A DNA stretch of 64,000 nt from JAKEHA01 sp964560355 (GTDB lineage Bacteria; Krumholzibacteriota; Krumholzibacteriia; WVZY01; JAKEHA01), in NCBI GenBank assembly GCA_964560355.1, contig CAZLLI010000001.1:48736-112735 (forward strand), given 5' to 3'. Position 1 is the first letter of the stretch; each line of letters begins with the position of its first letter. Below the pieces are notes generated by a model, which ran no database searches, was not told where the DNA came from, and worked only from the letters and a program-made list of their open reading frames with translations. The translations under genes were made by a program, and so were the position numbers. Positions 17,018-25,402 of the stretch are shown here, piece by piece.

Positions 17018-19042
17018 CTACTTCAACAGAACCAACTTACGCGTGCGACGCTCGACGCCGACGTCCAGTCGCGAGACATAGACGCCGCTCGACACCTTGT
17101 CGCCGCGATCGTTCTTCCCGTCCCAGACGACGTGGTGGGTTCCGCCGGTTTGGATTTCGTCCACCAAGCGACGCACCACGCGGCCGGAGATGTCGAGGAT
17201 GACGAGCCGCACGCGTTGCGACGCATCGCCGTAGGGCAGGTCGTACGAGATCGTGGTCTGCGGATTGAAGGGGTTGGGATGATTCTGCCGCAGCGCGAGA
17301 ACGACGGCGTGCGTCGTGACGGTCGCGATCGGCGAGCGGAACTCGCTGCCGTTCGCGGTACGCACGAACAATTCGTAGTGGTAGGTCTTCCCGCCCTCGA
17401 CGCCGGAGTCGAGATACGTGCCCGTCATGCCGCCCGGTCCTTGCGCAATCGCGACCGGCGACGACGCACCATCCTCGCCCCGGTAGAGCGTGTAGAGATC
17501 GATCGCCTCGTCGCCGCGCAACTCCCAGTTCACGCGCACGGCACTTCCCGCTCGGAGCGCGTCGAAGCGCGTGATCAGTACCGGAACCGGATTGTCGGGC
17601 GGAACGCGGTCGTAGTAGTACTGCGGGCCCTCGTTGAAGTTCGGCAGTTCTCTTCGCGTGTCGGTCCAGACCACGTGGGCCGCGCCGTTCCACGTCGCCA
17701 CTCCGATGTACTCCAAGTAATTGCCCAGGTAGCGAAGCGGATTGTCGACCGAATTGTTGGAGGACACGTCGGCGACTTGCTGATTGGGCTCGAAGTCGAC
17801 ACCGCCGGTGCGGCTCAATGCCGAGTAGACAAAGACGAATTTGTTGTTCGGGTCGTGGCGCGCGTCGTAAAAGACCACGCGAACCGCGCCGTCGTCGCGA
17901 CCCACGTCGAGCCAGGGCAGGAATTGATCGCGCGCGGTGGCGTCGTCGTTCACGCGCACCGGCGCCGACCACGTTTGCGCCTGGTCGTCGGAATAGCGCA
18001 GCAAAATATCCAAACCGTTGGCGCCTGGTTGGCAGTACGTGATGTAGACGCGCCCGCGGAACGGACCCGGGCTCACGTCGACGTCCGAGACTGGCGCCGC
18101 GCCCACGCCGCGATCGGGCTGCGCGGGAATCGGAGTGCGCCACGCCATGGCGCCCGTCGACACCAGCACGTCGCTTCCCCAGGTGAGGCCGCCGTCGAAC
18201 GAACGGTCGACCAGAATCATCGCGTCGGTCGCGTCGATATCGTTCCAGGAAACGTAGAGCTCGCCGTTCGGACCCACCGACGGGTCCGCCACCAGCGCGC
18301 GGTCGCGGCCGGCGACCGAGTCGTCGTTGATGACGATCGGCGCCGAGAACGTGAGCCCGCCGTCGGTCGAGCGCGAGACCGCGATCTGCTGGTCGACGTT
18401 GCCGGCCGGCGTCGGGATGTTCCACGTCCACGCGATGTACACGTTCTGCTGCCCGGGGACCGCCGGGTCGCGTCCGGTGGCCAGCACCCACTTGTCGTGT
18501 CCTGGAACGTTGAGAACGCGGGGCGCGGGATTCCCGACGAACGCCGCCGGGTGGTACGTCTGACCTCCGTCGGTGCTCTTGCACACCACCACCGACGTGC
18601 GCTCCGTGCCGCCGACAAACACAGTCACCCCGTACGCGACGTAAACATTCCCGTCCGCGTCGAACGCGACGGCAGGATCGAAACGCGAGAACAACCCCAG
18701 ATGATCCTGCGCGTCGCCCACCGGGACCAGCGTCCAGGTTTGCCCGCCGTCGAACGTGTAGTACGTCGCCATGTGGTCGAGCGTCCACGCGTGCCCGCAG
18801 ATGACGAGATTGTTCGGGTTGGTCGGGTTGATGTCGATCAGTACTTCGGCCAAGGCGTCGCTGGTGACACTGACGCGAACATCGGCCGCTGGCGGCGAGA
18901 TCGTGTTCGGCGCTACGGGGGTGGATCGGATCGGCGTGGGTGGGGGCGGAACGGTCGTGGCGGGCGGTGAGTCGTCGGACTGGGCGGACGTCGACGCCAA
19001 ACACAACGCGACTACGAGAACGGCCCGCGTCCGACGGTCCAT
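17018..19042 (-). CDS. Secreted BNR/Asp-box beta-propeller protein with FlgD-like C-tail
   Basis: A 674-residue exported protein with signal peptide MDRRTRAVLVVALCLASTSA and Gln at +1. A Pro/Thr-rich linker leads into a sialidase-like propeller with at least five Asp-box motifs (FDGGQTW, TDGGQTY, TDGGLTF, FDGGLTW, DDQAQTW; about residues 90-420). A Fn3 domain (ITRFDALRAGSAVRVNWELRG) and a FlgD-like sorting tail (NHPNPFNPQTTISYDLP ... SSGVYVSRLDVG ... TRKLVLLK) follow. I see no clear sialidase active-site arginine triad, so it may bind rather than cleave. The Fn3-plus-tail block closely resembles that of the giant proteins, showing module sharing. Confidence 0.85.
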   Translation of the reverse strand: MDRRTRAVLVVALCLASTSAQSDDSPPATTVPPPPTPIRSTPVAPNTISPPAADVRVSVTSDALAEVLIDINPTNPNNLVICGHAWTLDHMATYYTFDGGQTWTLVPVGDAQDHLGLFSRFDPAVAFDADGNVYVAYGVTVFVGGTERTSVVVCKSTDGGQTYHPAAFVGNPAPRVLNVPGHDKWVLATGRDPAVPGQQNVYIAWTWNIPTPAGNVDQQIAVSRSTDGGLTFSAPIVINDDSVAGRDRALVADPSVGPNGELYVSWNDIDATDAMILVDRSFDGGLTWGSDVLVSTGAMAWRTPIPAQPDRGVGAAPVSDVDVSPGPFRGRVYITYCQPGANGLDILLRYSDDQAQTWSAPVRVNDDATARDQFLPWLDVGRDDGAVRVVFYDARHDPNNKFVFVYSALSRTGGVDFEPNQQVADVSSNNSVDNPLRYLGNYLEYIGVATWNGAAHVVWTDTRRELPNFNEGPQYYYDRVPPDNPVPVLITRFDALRAGSAVRVNWELRGDEAIDLYTLYRGEDGASSPVAIAQGPGGMTGTYLDSGVEGGKTYHYELFVRTANGSEFRSPIATVTTHAVVLALRQNHPNPFNPQTTISYDLPYGDASQRVRLVILDISGRVVRRLVDEIQTGGTHHVVWDGKNDRGDKVSSGVYVSRLDVGVERRTRKLVLLK

Positions 19043-19145
19043 GGTTCCACCGCTGGTTTGAACGGAACCGATTTTACGCGTTGGAGAGCGAAAAAGCTAG
19101 TGCATCGTTCGAACACCAATGCTGTGCGCGCCCGACGAATGCACC

Positions 19146-20072
19146 TTACTTCTTCGCGGGCGGCGTCGTCGTCAGCGTGTACCTGAACGTGAGGGTCGCC
19201 GGCGCGGGCGTGACGGTGTTGTCGTTCCAGTGCGCGGGGAACGACTGCTCGCCCGCGATCTTCCCCGTCGCCGGGTCGAAGGTGCCGCGAAGGAGTACAC
19301 CGCCCTGCGCGGACCCCTTGGGCGCGCTGTCGAGCGTGATGTCGGCGGGAAACGTGTCGAAGCGGACGTCGCGCTCGGAACGCGACTCATCGGGCGAGCC
19401 GCCCTTGCCTTGCGCGACGCTGACGATCTGCATCTTGGCCCCCGGACCCTGCGCGCCGCACGCGAAGGGCAGCGTGACCGCGAACGAATTGTCCGACGTG
19501 TCGAGTTCGAGCACACTGACGCCCATCCCCCCCGATTGCACCGGCCCGCTTCCTTTCACCGTGCTGGTCACCGTCAAATCGTACTTGCTCCCCGTCTCGT
19601 TGACCAAATCCTTCCCCGTCGCGACGCACGTGTAATCGACGGAGACCGTGCCCGCGGTGACGAGCCCCGAGTTCTCGGAGCTCCCGCCGTCCACCGCGTC
19701 CCCGCCCACCATCCAGTTCGCCCTGACGTCCATCATCGACATCATCTTCATCGTCATCTTTTGCGATTCCGCCATCGACGGACTCTTGCCCATGCCTTCC
19801 GTCAGCTCCGCCATCCCGATCGCACCCGGCCCCTGGCTGCGCAAGTTCAACTTGTCGGTGCCCGTCAAGACGCGCGTGAACGTCGTCGTCGACGTCATCG
19901 GCCCGTGCATGCTCGAAGTCGGCACCGTGTAGTTCGAGACGAACGTCACCTCGTAGTGGACGTACCAGACCGGCGCGTCCAGGAAATCTTGCGCGGTGGC
20001 GGCGAGCGTCGAGCCGGGCGCGATCAGCGCGGAGGCCAGGACGAGCGGGGCGATACGGGCGTTCGGGCGCAT
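19146..20072 (-). CDS. Secreted protein of unknown function
   Basis: A 308-residue protein with a cleavable signal peptide (LVLASALIAPGSTLAATA). I do not recognise the family. The mature protein is rich in Thr, Ser and Met (MTMKMMSMMDVRANWM around residue 105), has strands such as WYVHYEVTFVSNYTV and VSVDYTCVATGKDL, and ends with a strand-rich segment TPAPATLTFRYTLTTTPPAKK. GAGGAGG about 7 bases before the ATG fixes the start. It lacks both C-terminal tail types seen in neighbours. The upstream lipoprotein gene is 81 bases away on the same strand. Confidence 0.7.
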   Translation of the reverse strand: MRPNARIAPLVLASALIAPGSTLAATAQDFLDAPVWYVHYEVTFVSNYTVPTSSMHGPMTSTTTFTRVLTGTDKLNLRSQGPGAIGMAELTEGMGKSPSMAESQKMTMKMMSMMDVRANWMVGGDAVDGGSSENSGLVTAGTVSVDYTCVATGKDLVNETGSKYDLTVTSTVKGSGPVQSGGMGVSVLELDTSDNSFAVTLPFACGAQGPGAKMQIVSVAQGKGGSPDESRSERDVRFDTFPADITLDSAPKGSAQGGVLLRGTFDPATGKIAGEQSFPAHWNDNTVTPAPATLTFRYTLTTTPPAKK

Positions 20073-20153
20073 GACGGTCCTCCTCGATTGGGGTCGAAGG
20101 AATTGGACGCACGAAAGGCGGGCTCGTCACACAATGATTTCGGGGCTTGCGGG

Positions 20154-20576
20154 CTACTCGACGATCCGGTCGAGCTCCACAACGCAGGTGCTGGGCCCGT
20201 CGGCGCTCTCGCACTCGTCGTCGTAGTACACATCCGTGCCTGACACCTGAACGACCGCCCACAAGACGCTCTCGAATTCGACCTCGGCGCGCATGTAGAT
20301 GCGGTCACCGGTCTTCAAGGCGAGGTCGCGAGCCCATATCGACGAACGCGTAAAGTCTTGCGAAACCACGACCACGTTCCCGTTCTCGTCAGCGTACTCC
20401 AATCGCTTGACGTACCCGCCGCCCTCCTGATTTGAAAAACGGAAGTCGAAGTGCAGAACCACGTCTTTCTGCACTGGACTCGGTTCGACGGGTTGTTGAA
20501 TCTGATCATCGGTGCAGGCGGCGAAAGCAAGAAAAGGCAGTAAGAAGACGACCTTGGACGTAAAGCGTCGGCGCAT
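20154..20576 (-). CDS. Small lipoprotein of unknown function
   Basis: A 140-residue lipoprotein (MRRRFTSKVVFLLPFLAFAAC lipobox). The mature part has alternating hydrophobic strands (VVLHFDFRFSN, VVVVSQDF, IYMRAEVEFESVLWAVVQVSG) suggesting a beta-sandwich, and a Cys pair near the C-terminus (DDECESADGPSTC). An ATG at 20582 is also possible; 20576 is preferred because AAGGA is 10 bases upstream rather than 4. The function is unknown. Confidence 0.65.
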   Translation of the reverse strand: MRRRFTSKVVFLLPFLAFAACTDDQIQQPVEPSPVQKDVVLHFDFRFSNQEGGGYVKRLEYADENGNVVVVSQDFTRSSIWARDLALKTGDRIYMRAEVEFESVLWAVVQVSGTDVYYDDECESADGPSTCVVELDRIVE

Positions 20577-20666
20577 GATCATCACATCCTTCGCGGGGTC
20601 CCAATGTTGCCACATCCGGAAGCCCTAGTCCTTTCCGTGTCGGTTGACCACTCCGCGGTTCCACCA

Positions 20667-20756
20667 GCCGAACGTGTCCGCCTTTGAGTCCCAAAACGGA
20701 CCCGTGAGACCGATGCGCGCGAAGATCCCCACCAACTCATCCGGCTTCGGGCGCCG
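20667..20756 (-). pseudogene. Decayed 3' fragment of a MerB-like gene (copy A)
   Basis: Read on the minus strand this gives RRPKPDELVGIFARIGL then TGPFWDSKADTFG, matching the last 30 codons of the MerB-like gene at 25403-26089; about 75 of 90 bases match by hand alignment. No upstream part of that gene is present, because the region is occupied by the formate dehydrogenase gene, and the frame runs past the normal end. It is a truncated remnant of a duplication. Confidence 0.75.
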
Positions 20757-20783
20757 GGCGATACGGACAAACGGGCGCGTGGA

Positions 20784-21983
20784 CTATTTCTTGAACTTCG
20801 CCGCCTCGTCGGAGCCGCCGGTCGCGTTGCCCGCGCTGTACGAGTGGGCGCCCGTGCCCGCGAGCTTCCCGCCCGCGACGATCAGGTACTCGTCGCGAAT
20901 CGGACGGCGCTCGAACCAGCACTCGAGGATCTCGCGCACGCCGGCCGCGTAGCGCGCCTGCGCCGAGAGGCTCGTGCCCGAGACGTGCGGCGTCATGCCG
21001 TGGTGCGGCATCGAGCGCCACGGGTGATCTTTCGGCGCCGGTTGCGGAAACCACACGTCGCCCGCGTAACCGGCGAGCTGCCCGTCCTTCAACGCGCGCG
21101 CGATGGCGTCGCGGTCGCAGATCTTGCCGCGCGCGGTGTTCACCAGGTACGCGCCGCGCTTCATCTTCCCCAGCATCGCGTCGTTGAACATGTGCTCGGT
21201 TTCGGGATGGAGCGGCGTGTTGATCGTGACCACGTCGCACACCTTGACCAGCGACTCCGCGTTCGGATGGAAGGTGAGATTCAGCTCCTTCTCGATCTCG
21301 GGCGCGAGTCGGTGGCGGTCCGTGTAATGGAGCTTCACGTCGAACGCCTTCATGCGCCGCAATACCGCCAGGCCGATGCGACCCGCGCCCACCGTCCCCA
21401 CCGTCATGCCTTCGACGTCGTAGGAACGCGCGACGCAATCCGCGATGTTCCAGCCGCCCTTCACCACCCAGTCATAGGACGGGATGTAGTTGCGCACCAG
21501 CGCGAGGATCATCATGACCACGTGCTCGGAGACGCTGATGCTGTTGCAGTACGTCACCTCCGCGACGGTGAGCTCGCGGTCGATGGCCGCCTGCAGGTCG
21601 ACGTGGTCCGATCCGATGCCGGCCGTGATCGCGAGCTTCAACTTCGGTGCTTTCGCGATGCGCTCGCGCGTCAGGTACGCGGGCCAGAACGGCTGCGAGA
21701 TCACCACCTCCGCGTCGGTGAGTTCGCGATCGAAGGTCGAGTTCGCGCCGTCCTTGTCCGCCGTCACCACGAACGTGTGGCCGTTCGACTCCAGGTACTT
21801 GCGCAACCCCAACTCGCCCGACACGCTCCCCAACAGCGCACCCGGCTTGAAGTCGATCCCCTTCGGCGTTGGCAACGTTTGCCCGCCCGGGTAGTGGTCT
21901 AGTTTGGGAATCGCATCAATCGCGTAGGATTTCGGATAACCGTCGACCGGATCGTCGTAGAGGACGCAGAGGACCTTGGCCAT
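20784..21983 (-). CDS. fdh: NAD-dependent formate dehydrogenase
   Basis: A 399-residue D-2-hydroxyacid-dehydrogenase-fold enzyme that oxidises formate to CO2 with NAD, metal-free and cytosolic, similar to the Pseudomonas sp. 101 enzyme in length and motifs. Visible features are the formate-pocket region ISQPFWPAYLT, the substrate Asn in TYCNSISVSEHV, the Rossmann motif GTVGAGRIGLAV, the catalytic Arg in NTARGKICDRDA, the Gln in WFPQPAPKDHPWR and the catalytic His in MTPHVSGTSLSAQ. The long N-terminal extension (GYPKSYAIDAIPKLDHYPGG) and the C-terminal tail are typical of true FDH rather than of other dehydrogenases. AAGGAG is 7 bases before the ATG. It stands alone, 112 bases from the next gene upstream. 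Confidence 0.95.
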   Translation of the reverse strand: MAKVLCVLYDDPVDGYPKSYAIDAIPKLDHYPGGQTLPTPKGIDFKPGALLGSVSGELGLRKYLESNGHTFVVTADKDGANSTFDRELTDAEVVISQPFWPAYLTRERIAKAPKLKLAITAGIGSDHVDLQAAIDRELTVAEVTYCNSISVSEHVVMMILALVRNYIPSYDWVVKGGWNIADCVARSYDVEGMTVGTVGAGRIGLAVLRRMKAFDVKLHYTDRHRLAPEIEKELNLTFHPNAESLVKVCDVVTINTPLHPETEHMFNDAMLGKMKRGAYLVNTARGKICDRDAIARALKDGQLAGYAGDVWFPQPAPKDHPWRSMPHHGMTPHVSGTSLSAQARYAAGVREILECWFERRPIRDEYLIVAGGKLAGTGAHSYSAGNATGGSDEAAKFKK

Positions 21984-22095
21984 GACATCGCTCCTTGGTT
22001 CGAGGGAAGGAGGCGAGTGTAGCACGGCGGGCCGTCACGATGCGTGCGAAGATCGCGCAGCGAGGTGAACTATCGAGTACTAGCAGTGTGGTCTT

Positions 22096-22677
22096 TTATT
22101 TGCAGCGGACCGTGCGCCGCGTACCGTCCAGCTTGCCGGTGATGACGATATTGGACGACGACGCCGGCTGCAATTCGAGCAATTGCAAATAGACCCTCGC
22201 ATGCCCATCGTCACCGCGGCCGGCGTTTCCGCGCACCTTGCAACCCGTGGTGCACGTCAACCAAAAGCCCTGCGTCTCCGGGTCCGGGGTTCCCGGCGGA
22301 GTGACGTCCGCGCCCGCGTTGGCCGGTGTCGACATCGACGTTGGCGAGGTTGATCCCGCGTTGAACACCATCGTGAACGCAGCCAACGTCGGGTCGCTGG
22401 CGAATCGTCGGTCCTCTTTCGCGACGAACGCCAGCGTTCGCGTGACGTCCATCGCCCGACTCAATACCACTTGTGGCGTGTAGAGCTTCAGGTTCGCTGC
22501 CGTCGGCGCGTTCCCCGAGCAATTGATGTCCAAGTCCGTTGTGCCGTTGGCCGCAAACGTCAGCGTCTGAATCTGCGCCGAGTTCTTCCCTCCCCTATTT
22601 GGGCACCCGACCAGCGCAGCAACGAGCAGAATGCTCACCATCATCCCGGTCCAAACCTGCGTGCGGCGTAGCAGCAT
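22096..22677 (-). CDS. Lipoprotein of unknown function
   Basis: A 193-residue protein with lipoprotein signal (MVSILLVAALVGC). The mature part contains strands (IQTLTFAANGTTDLDINC, LKLYTPQVVLSRAMDVTRTLAFVAKE), a low-complexity Thr/Pro/Ser linker around residues 125-145, and three further Cys residues (WLTCTTGCKVRG, RTVRCK). The start is set by GGAGG about 7 bases upstream of ATG 22677; the longer frame upstream lacks a ribosome site. I do not recognise the family. Confidence 0.65.
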   Translation of the reverse strand: MLLRRTQVWTGMMVSILLVAALVGCPNRGGKNSAQIQTLTFAANGTTDLDINCSGNAPTAANLKLYTPQVVLSRAMDVTRTLAFVAKEDRRFASDPTLAAFTMVFNAGSTSPTSMSTPANAGADVTPPGTPDPETQGFWLTCTTGCKVRGNAGRGDDGHARVYLQLLELQPASSSNIVITGKLDGTRRTVRCK

Positions 22678-23063
22678 CGCGACACCTCCGTGCGGAATCG
22701 GTGATAGGACAGGGGAAAGGCGTAATCTGCGAAGCGATGTATCGAGCCGGCACGGTTGCGCCAGCTCTCCCCGACTTTGAGACACACGACCCCGCAGAGA
22801 ATCACGACGGCCATGCGGGCAATTCACGAGAGCTATCGGCTTGGTCTCTTACGGCCTCTCGTTTTCCCGGTCGTTACCACACATCCGCCTTCGGATCCCA
22901 GAACGGGCCCGTGAGTCCGATGCGCGCGAAGCACGTCGACTCGTGTCCGTCGCCGAGGGTCACGGAGGTCGCCGTATGGTACAATCAACCGTCAACAAGA
23001 CAACTTCTCTCTCCGGTTCCGTCATGCATGCGAATTCCATTCCGTGCCGCGAGGAGGCTCGCC
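22678..23063. other. Intergenic region between divergent genes, carrying a MerB-like remnant
   Basis: This 386-base gap lies between a minus-strand lipoprotein gene and the plus-strand SBBP-repeat gene, so promoters for both are expected. The only interpretable element is a short decayed piece of a MerB-like 3' end near its middle. The Shine-Dalgarno of the SBBP gene (GAGGAGG) lies at 23051-23057. Confidence 0.5.
22874..22930 (-). pseudogene. Decayed 3' fragment of a MerB-like gene (copy B)
   Basis: On the minus strand this reads FARIGLTGPFWDPKADVW then a stop, matching FARIGLDGPFWDPKADTFG at the end of the MerB-like gene at 25403-26089. Homology begins abruptly at the Phe codon and is lost just before the stop. 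It is in the same orientation as copy A and the intact gene. Confidence 0.7.
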
Positions 23064-25400
23064 ATGAGTAAGCGCCTAGTCGCTACCGCTCTCCTGAGTC
23101 TTGCGCTTTCCGACGTCGACGCAAGTGCGGGCACGCCGGCTCACTTCTGGAGTCAGCGCTTCGGGGGCACCAGCGCCGACCGTGGCAGCGCGATCGCCGT
23201 CGACCCGGCGGGCTTCGTCGTCCTGACGGGATCTGTTCAGAACACCGTCAACTTGGGTGGTACCGACCTTCCCCCCATCGGAAGCACCGACATCTTTGTG
23301 GCCAGGTACGACGCCATGGGATCGCACACGTGGAGCAAGCGCTTTGGTGGGCCCTCGTTGGACGAGGGCACTGCGGTCGCGGTGGATGGGTTCGGCGCCG
23401 TCGTCGTGACGGGATACTTCATCGGAACCGTCGACTTCGGCGGAGGCATGCTAACGAGCGCGGGTAACAGGGATATTTTCATCGTGAAATTCGATGCGAG
23501 CGGGAATCACCTGTGGAGCAAGCGGTTTGGGGACGCCGGCGACGACCAGGGCAACAGCGTCGCGTTTGATGCGGCGGGCAACGTCTTTGTTACGGGCAAA
23601 TTCTTCGGCACGGTGAATTTCGGCGGAGGAAATTTGGTCGCGAATGTCGTGGACGGCTTCATCGTGAAATTCGATGCCGCGGGAACCCACCAATGGAGCA
23701 AGAGATTCGGCAACGCGGATCTTGAAGAAGGAGTCGGCGTCGCCACCGACGCGTTGAGCAATGTGATCCTCTCGATAAGTGGTGTTCTTGCGCCGTACGA
23801 TTTCGGCGGCGGCCCGGTAGGGCCCGGTGGCATCCTCGTGAAATACGATGGAAGCGGCGCGCACGTCTGGAGCAAGAAGTTGGACCTGGGCGGGAGCACG
23901 ATCGCCGCGGCGATCGCCACGAGCATTTCCGGCGACGTGGTCGCCACGGGCAACTTCTCGAGCACGATCGACTTTGGCGGCGGAAGCTTGGTGAGCGCCG
24001 GCCTTAGCGACGCGTTCATCGTGAGATTCAACTCGAGCGGCTCGCATGTCTGGAGTCGCCGCGCCGGTGGAACGGGTTCCGACTTTGGCGTCGACATTGC
24101 GACGGATGGCGAGGGCAGCGTCACTGTAACCGGCAACTTCCAGGGAACCGCGGATTTCGGCGGGGGGAATCGCACCGCCAATGGCCCCACCGATTTCTTC
24201 ATAGCCAAGTACAACTCCAGCGGCGCTCACGAGTGGAGCAACGGCTTCGGAAGCGTAAGCGGCGCTCTTGCCCTCTCCGTTGCCGTGGAAATGGCGACCA
24301 AGCGTCCCGTTGTTTCGGCCCGATACACCGACACCATCAACATCGGCGGCGGCAACCTCGTGAGCGCGGGCTCCTTCGACATGGTCGTCGCCAAGTTCAG
24401 CGCGGTGCAACGCGAACCCTATATCGGCCTCATCCTCGACATCCCCAACGATCAAGGTGGCGCGGTGCGCGCTGTCTTCGCGCGGAGTGGGTTCGACTAC
24501 GCCGACCAACCGTTGTCAGCCATTACCAACTATGGCGTGTGGCGGCGACTCGACGACTTGGCTGCCGCACCCGCGGCGGCGATCAACGGATCCATTTCCG
24601 CCGCCGGCCCGGGTGTAATCGTCGAATCTACCAACCCAATTACCACCGGCATGCCGCCCGGGATTTGGGAATGGGTGGCCGGCATACCCGCATTGCAGCA
24701 GGACGTGTACGTTGCACCGGTCCCGACCGTCGAAGACTCGACAGTGGCGGGAGTCAACTACACCGTCCTCGTCGTGACCGCGCACACACCGGCGCCCGCG
24801 ATATGGTATGTGAGCGACCCCGACAGCGGCTATTCGATCGACAATCTGGCACCGGGAGTACCGACGAATCTGACGTACGTTGCCGGCGTGCTCTCATGGA
24901 ATCAATCGCCTGCTGCCGATTTCGACTATTTTTCCGTCTATGGCAGCAATTCGATCTCATTCGGGAGCGCGACGCTCGTCGACTACACCGTCGCCGCAAC
25001 GCTCGATGTCTCGTCATCCGCGTACAGCCACTATTTTGTCACCGCGACTGACTTCGCGGGAAACGAGAGTCTCCCCGCCATGCTCGACGCCCCGACCGAT
25101 GCAGACGGTAGTCAAACAGCATTCGTTCTATCCGTGGGCAACTATCCCAATCCCTTCAACCCCGGCACCACCGTGAAGTACACCGTCCCGTCGCGCGGCG
25201 AGGTGACCATCGCGGTCTATGACGTGCAAGGGACGCGAGTCGCAACGCTCGTGAATCGCGAAGTGCGAGCGCCTGGTGCATACGCAATCGAGTGGAATGG
25301 TCGCGCCGACACCGGGGCCGCCGTCTCATCGGGCGTCTACTTCGCGCGCATCGAGCATGGCGGCTCCACGCGCTCGAAGAAGATGGTCATGCTCAAATAG
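23064..25400 (+). CDS. Secreted SBBP-repeat beta-propeller protein with FlgD-like C-tail
   Basis: A 778-residue exported protein. GAGGAGG six bases before ATG 23064 defines the start. The signal peptide (LVATALLSLALSDVDASA) is followed by about seven repeats of roughly 50 residues with the pattern HxWSKRFGG, D-x-G-x-x-VAVD, VVVTGxFxGTVDFGGG and DIFIVKFDASG, typical of SBBP propeller repeats. A jelly-roll-like segment (about 460-600) and a Fn3-like domain come next, then a FlgD-like tail (NYPNPFNPGTTVKYTVP ... SSGVYFARIEHGG ... SKKMVMLK). It is the only FlgD-tail protein in the window on the plus strand. It ends 2 bases from the stop codon of the convergent MerB-like gene. It is probably a surface protein; no catalytic motif is seen. 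Confidence 0.85.
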   Translation: MSKRLVATALLSLALSDVDASAGTPAHFWSQRFGGTSADRGSAIAVDPAGFVVLTGSVQNTVNLGGTDLPPIGSTDIFVARYDAMGSHTWSKRFGGPSLDEGTAVAVDGFGAVVVTGYFIGTVDFGGGMLTSAGNRDIFIVKFDASGNHLWSKRFGDAGDDQGNSVAFDAAGNVFVTGKFFGTVNFGGGNLVANVVDGFIVKFDAAGTHQWSKRFGNADLEEGVGVATDALSNVILSISGVLAPYDFGGGPVGPGGILVKYDGSGAHVWSKKLDLGGSTIAAAIATSISGDVVATGNFSSTIDFGGGSLVSAGLSDAFIVRFNSSGSHVWSRRAGGTGSDFGVDIATDGEGSVTVTGNFQGTADFGGGNRTANGPTDFFIAKYNSSGAHEWSNGFGSVSGALALSVAVEMATKRPVVSARYTDTINIGGGNLVSAGSFDMVVAKFSAVQREPYIGLILDIPNDQGGAVRAVFARSGFDYADQPLSAITNYGVWRRLDDLAAAPAAAINGSISAAGPGVIVESTNPITTGMPPGIWEWVAGIPALQQDVYVAPVPTVEDSTVAGVNYTVLVVTAHTPAPAIWYVSDPDSGYSIDNLAPGVPTNLTYVAGVLSWNQSPAADFDYFSVYGSNSISFGSATLVDYTVAATLDVSSSAYSHYFVTATDFAGNESLPAMLDAPTDADGSQTAFVLSVGNYPNPFNPGTTVKYTVPSRGEVTIAVYDVQGTRVATLVNREVRAPGAYAIEWNGRADTGAAVSSGVYFARIEHGGSTRSKKMVMLK

Positions 25401-25402
25401 AA

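Noticed and set aside
22539..23063. N-terminal extension of the SBBP-repeat protein
   Set aside because: A strong Shine-Dalgarno and signal peptide at 23064 define the start; the extension has no domain and overlaps the upstream region of the lipoprotein gene.
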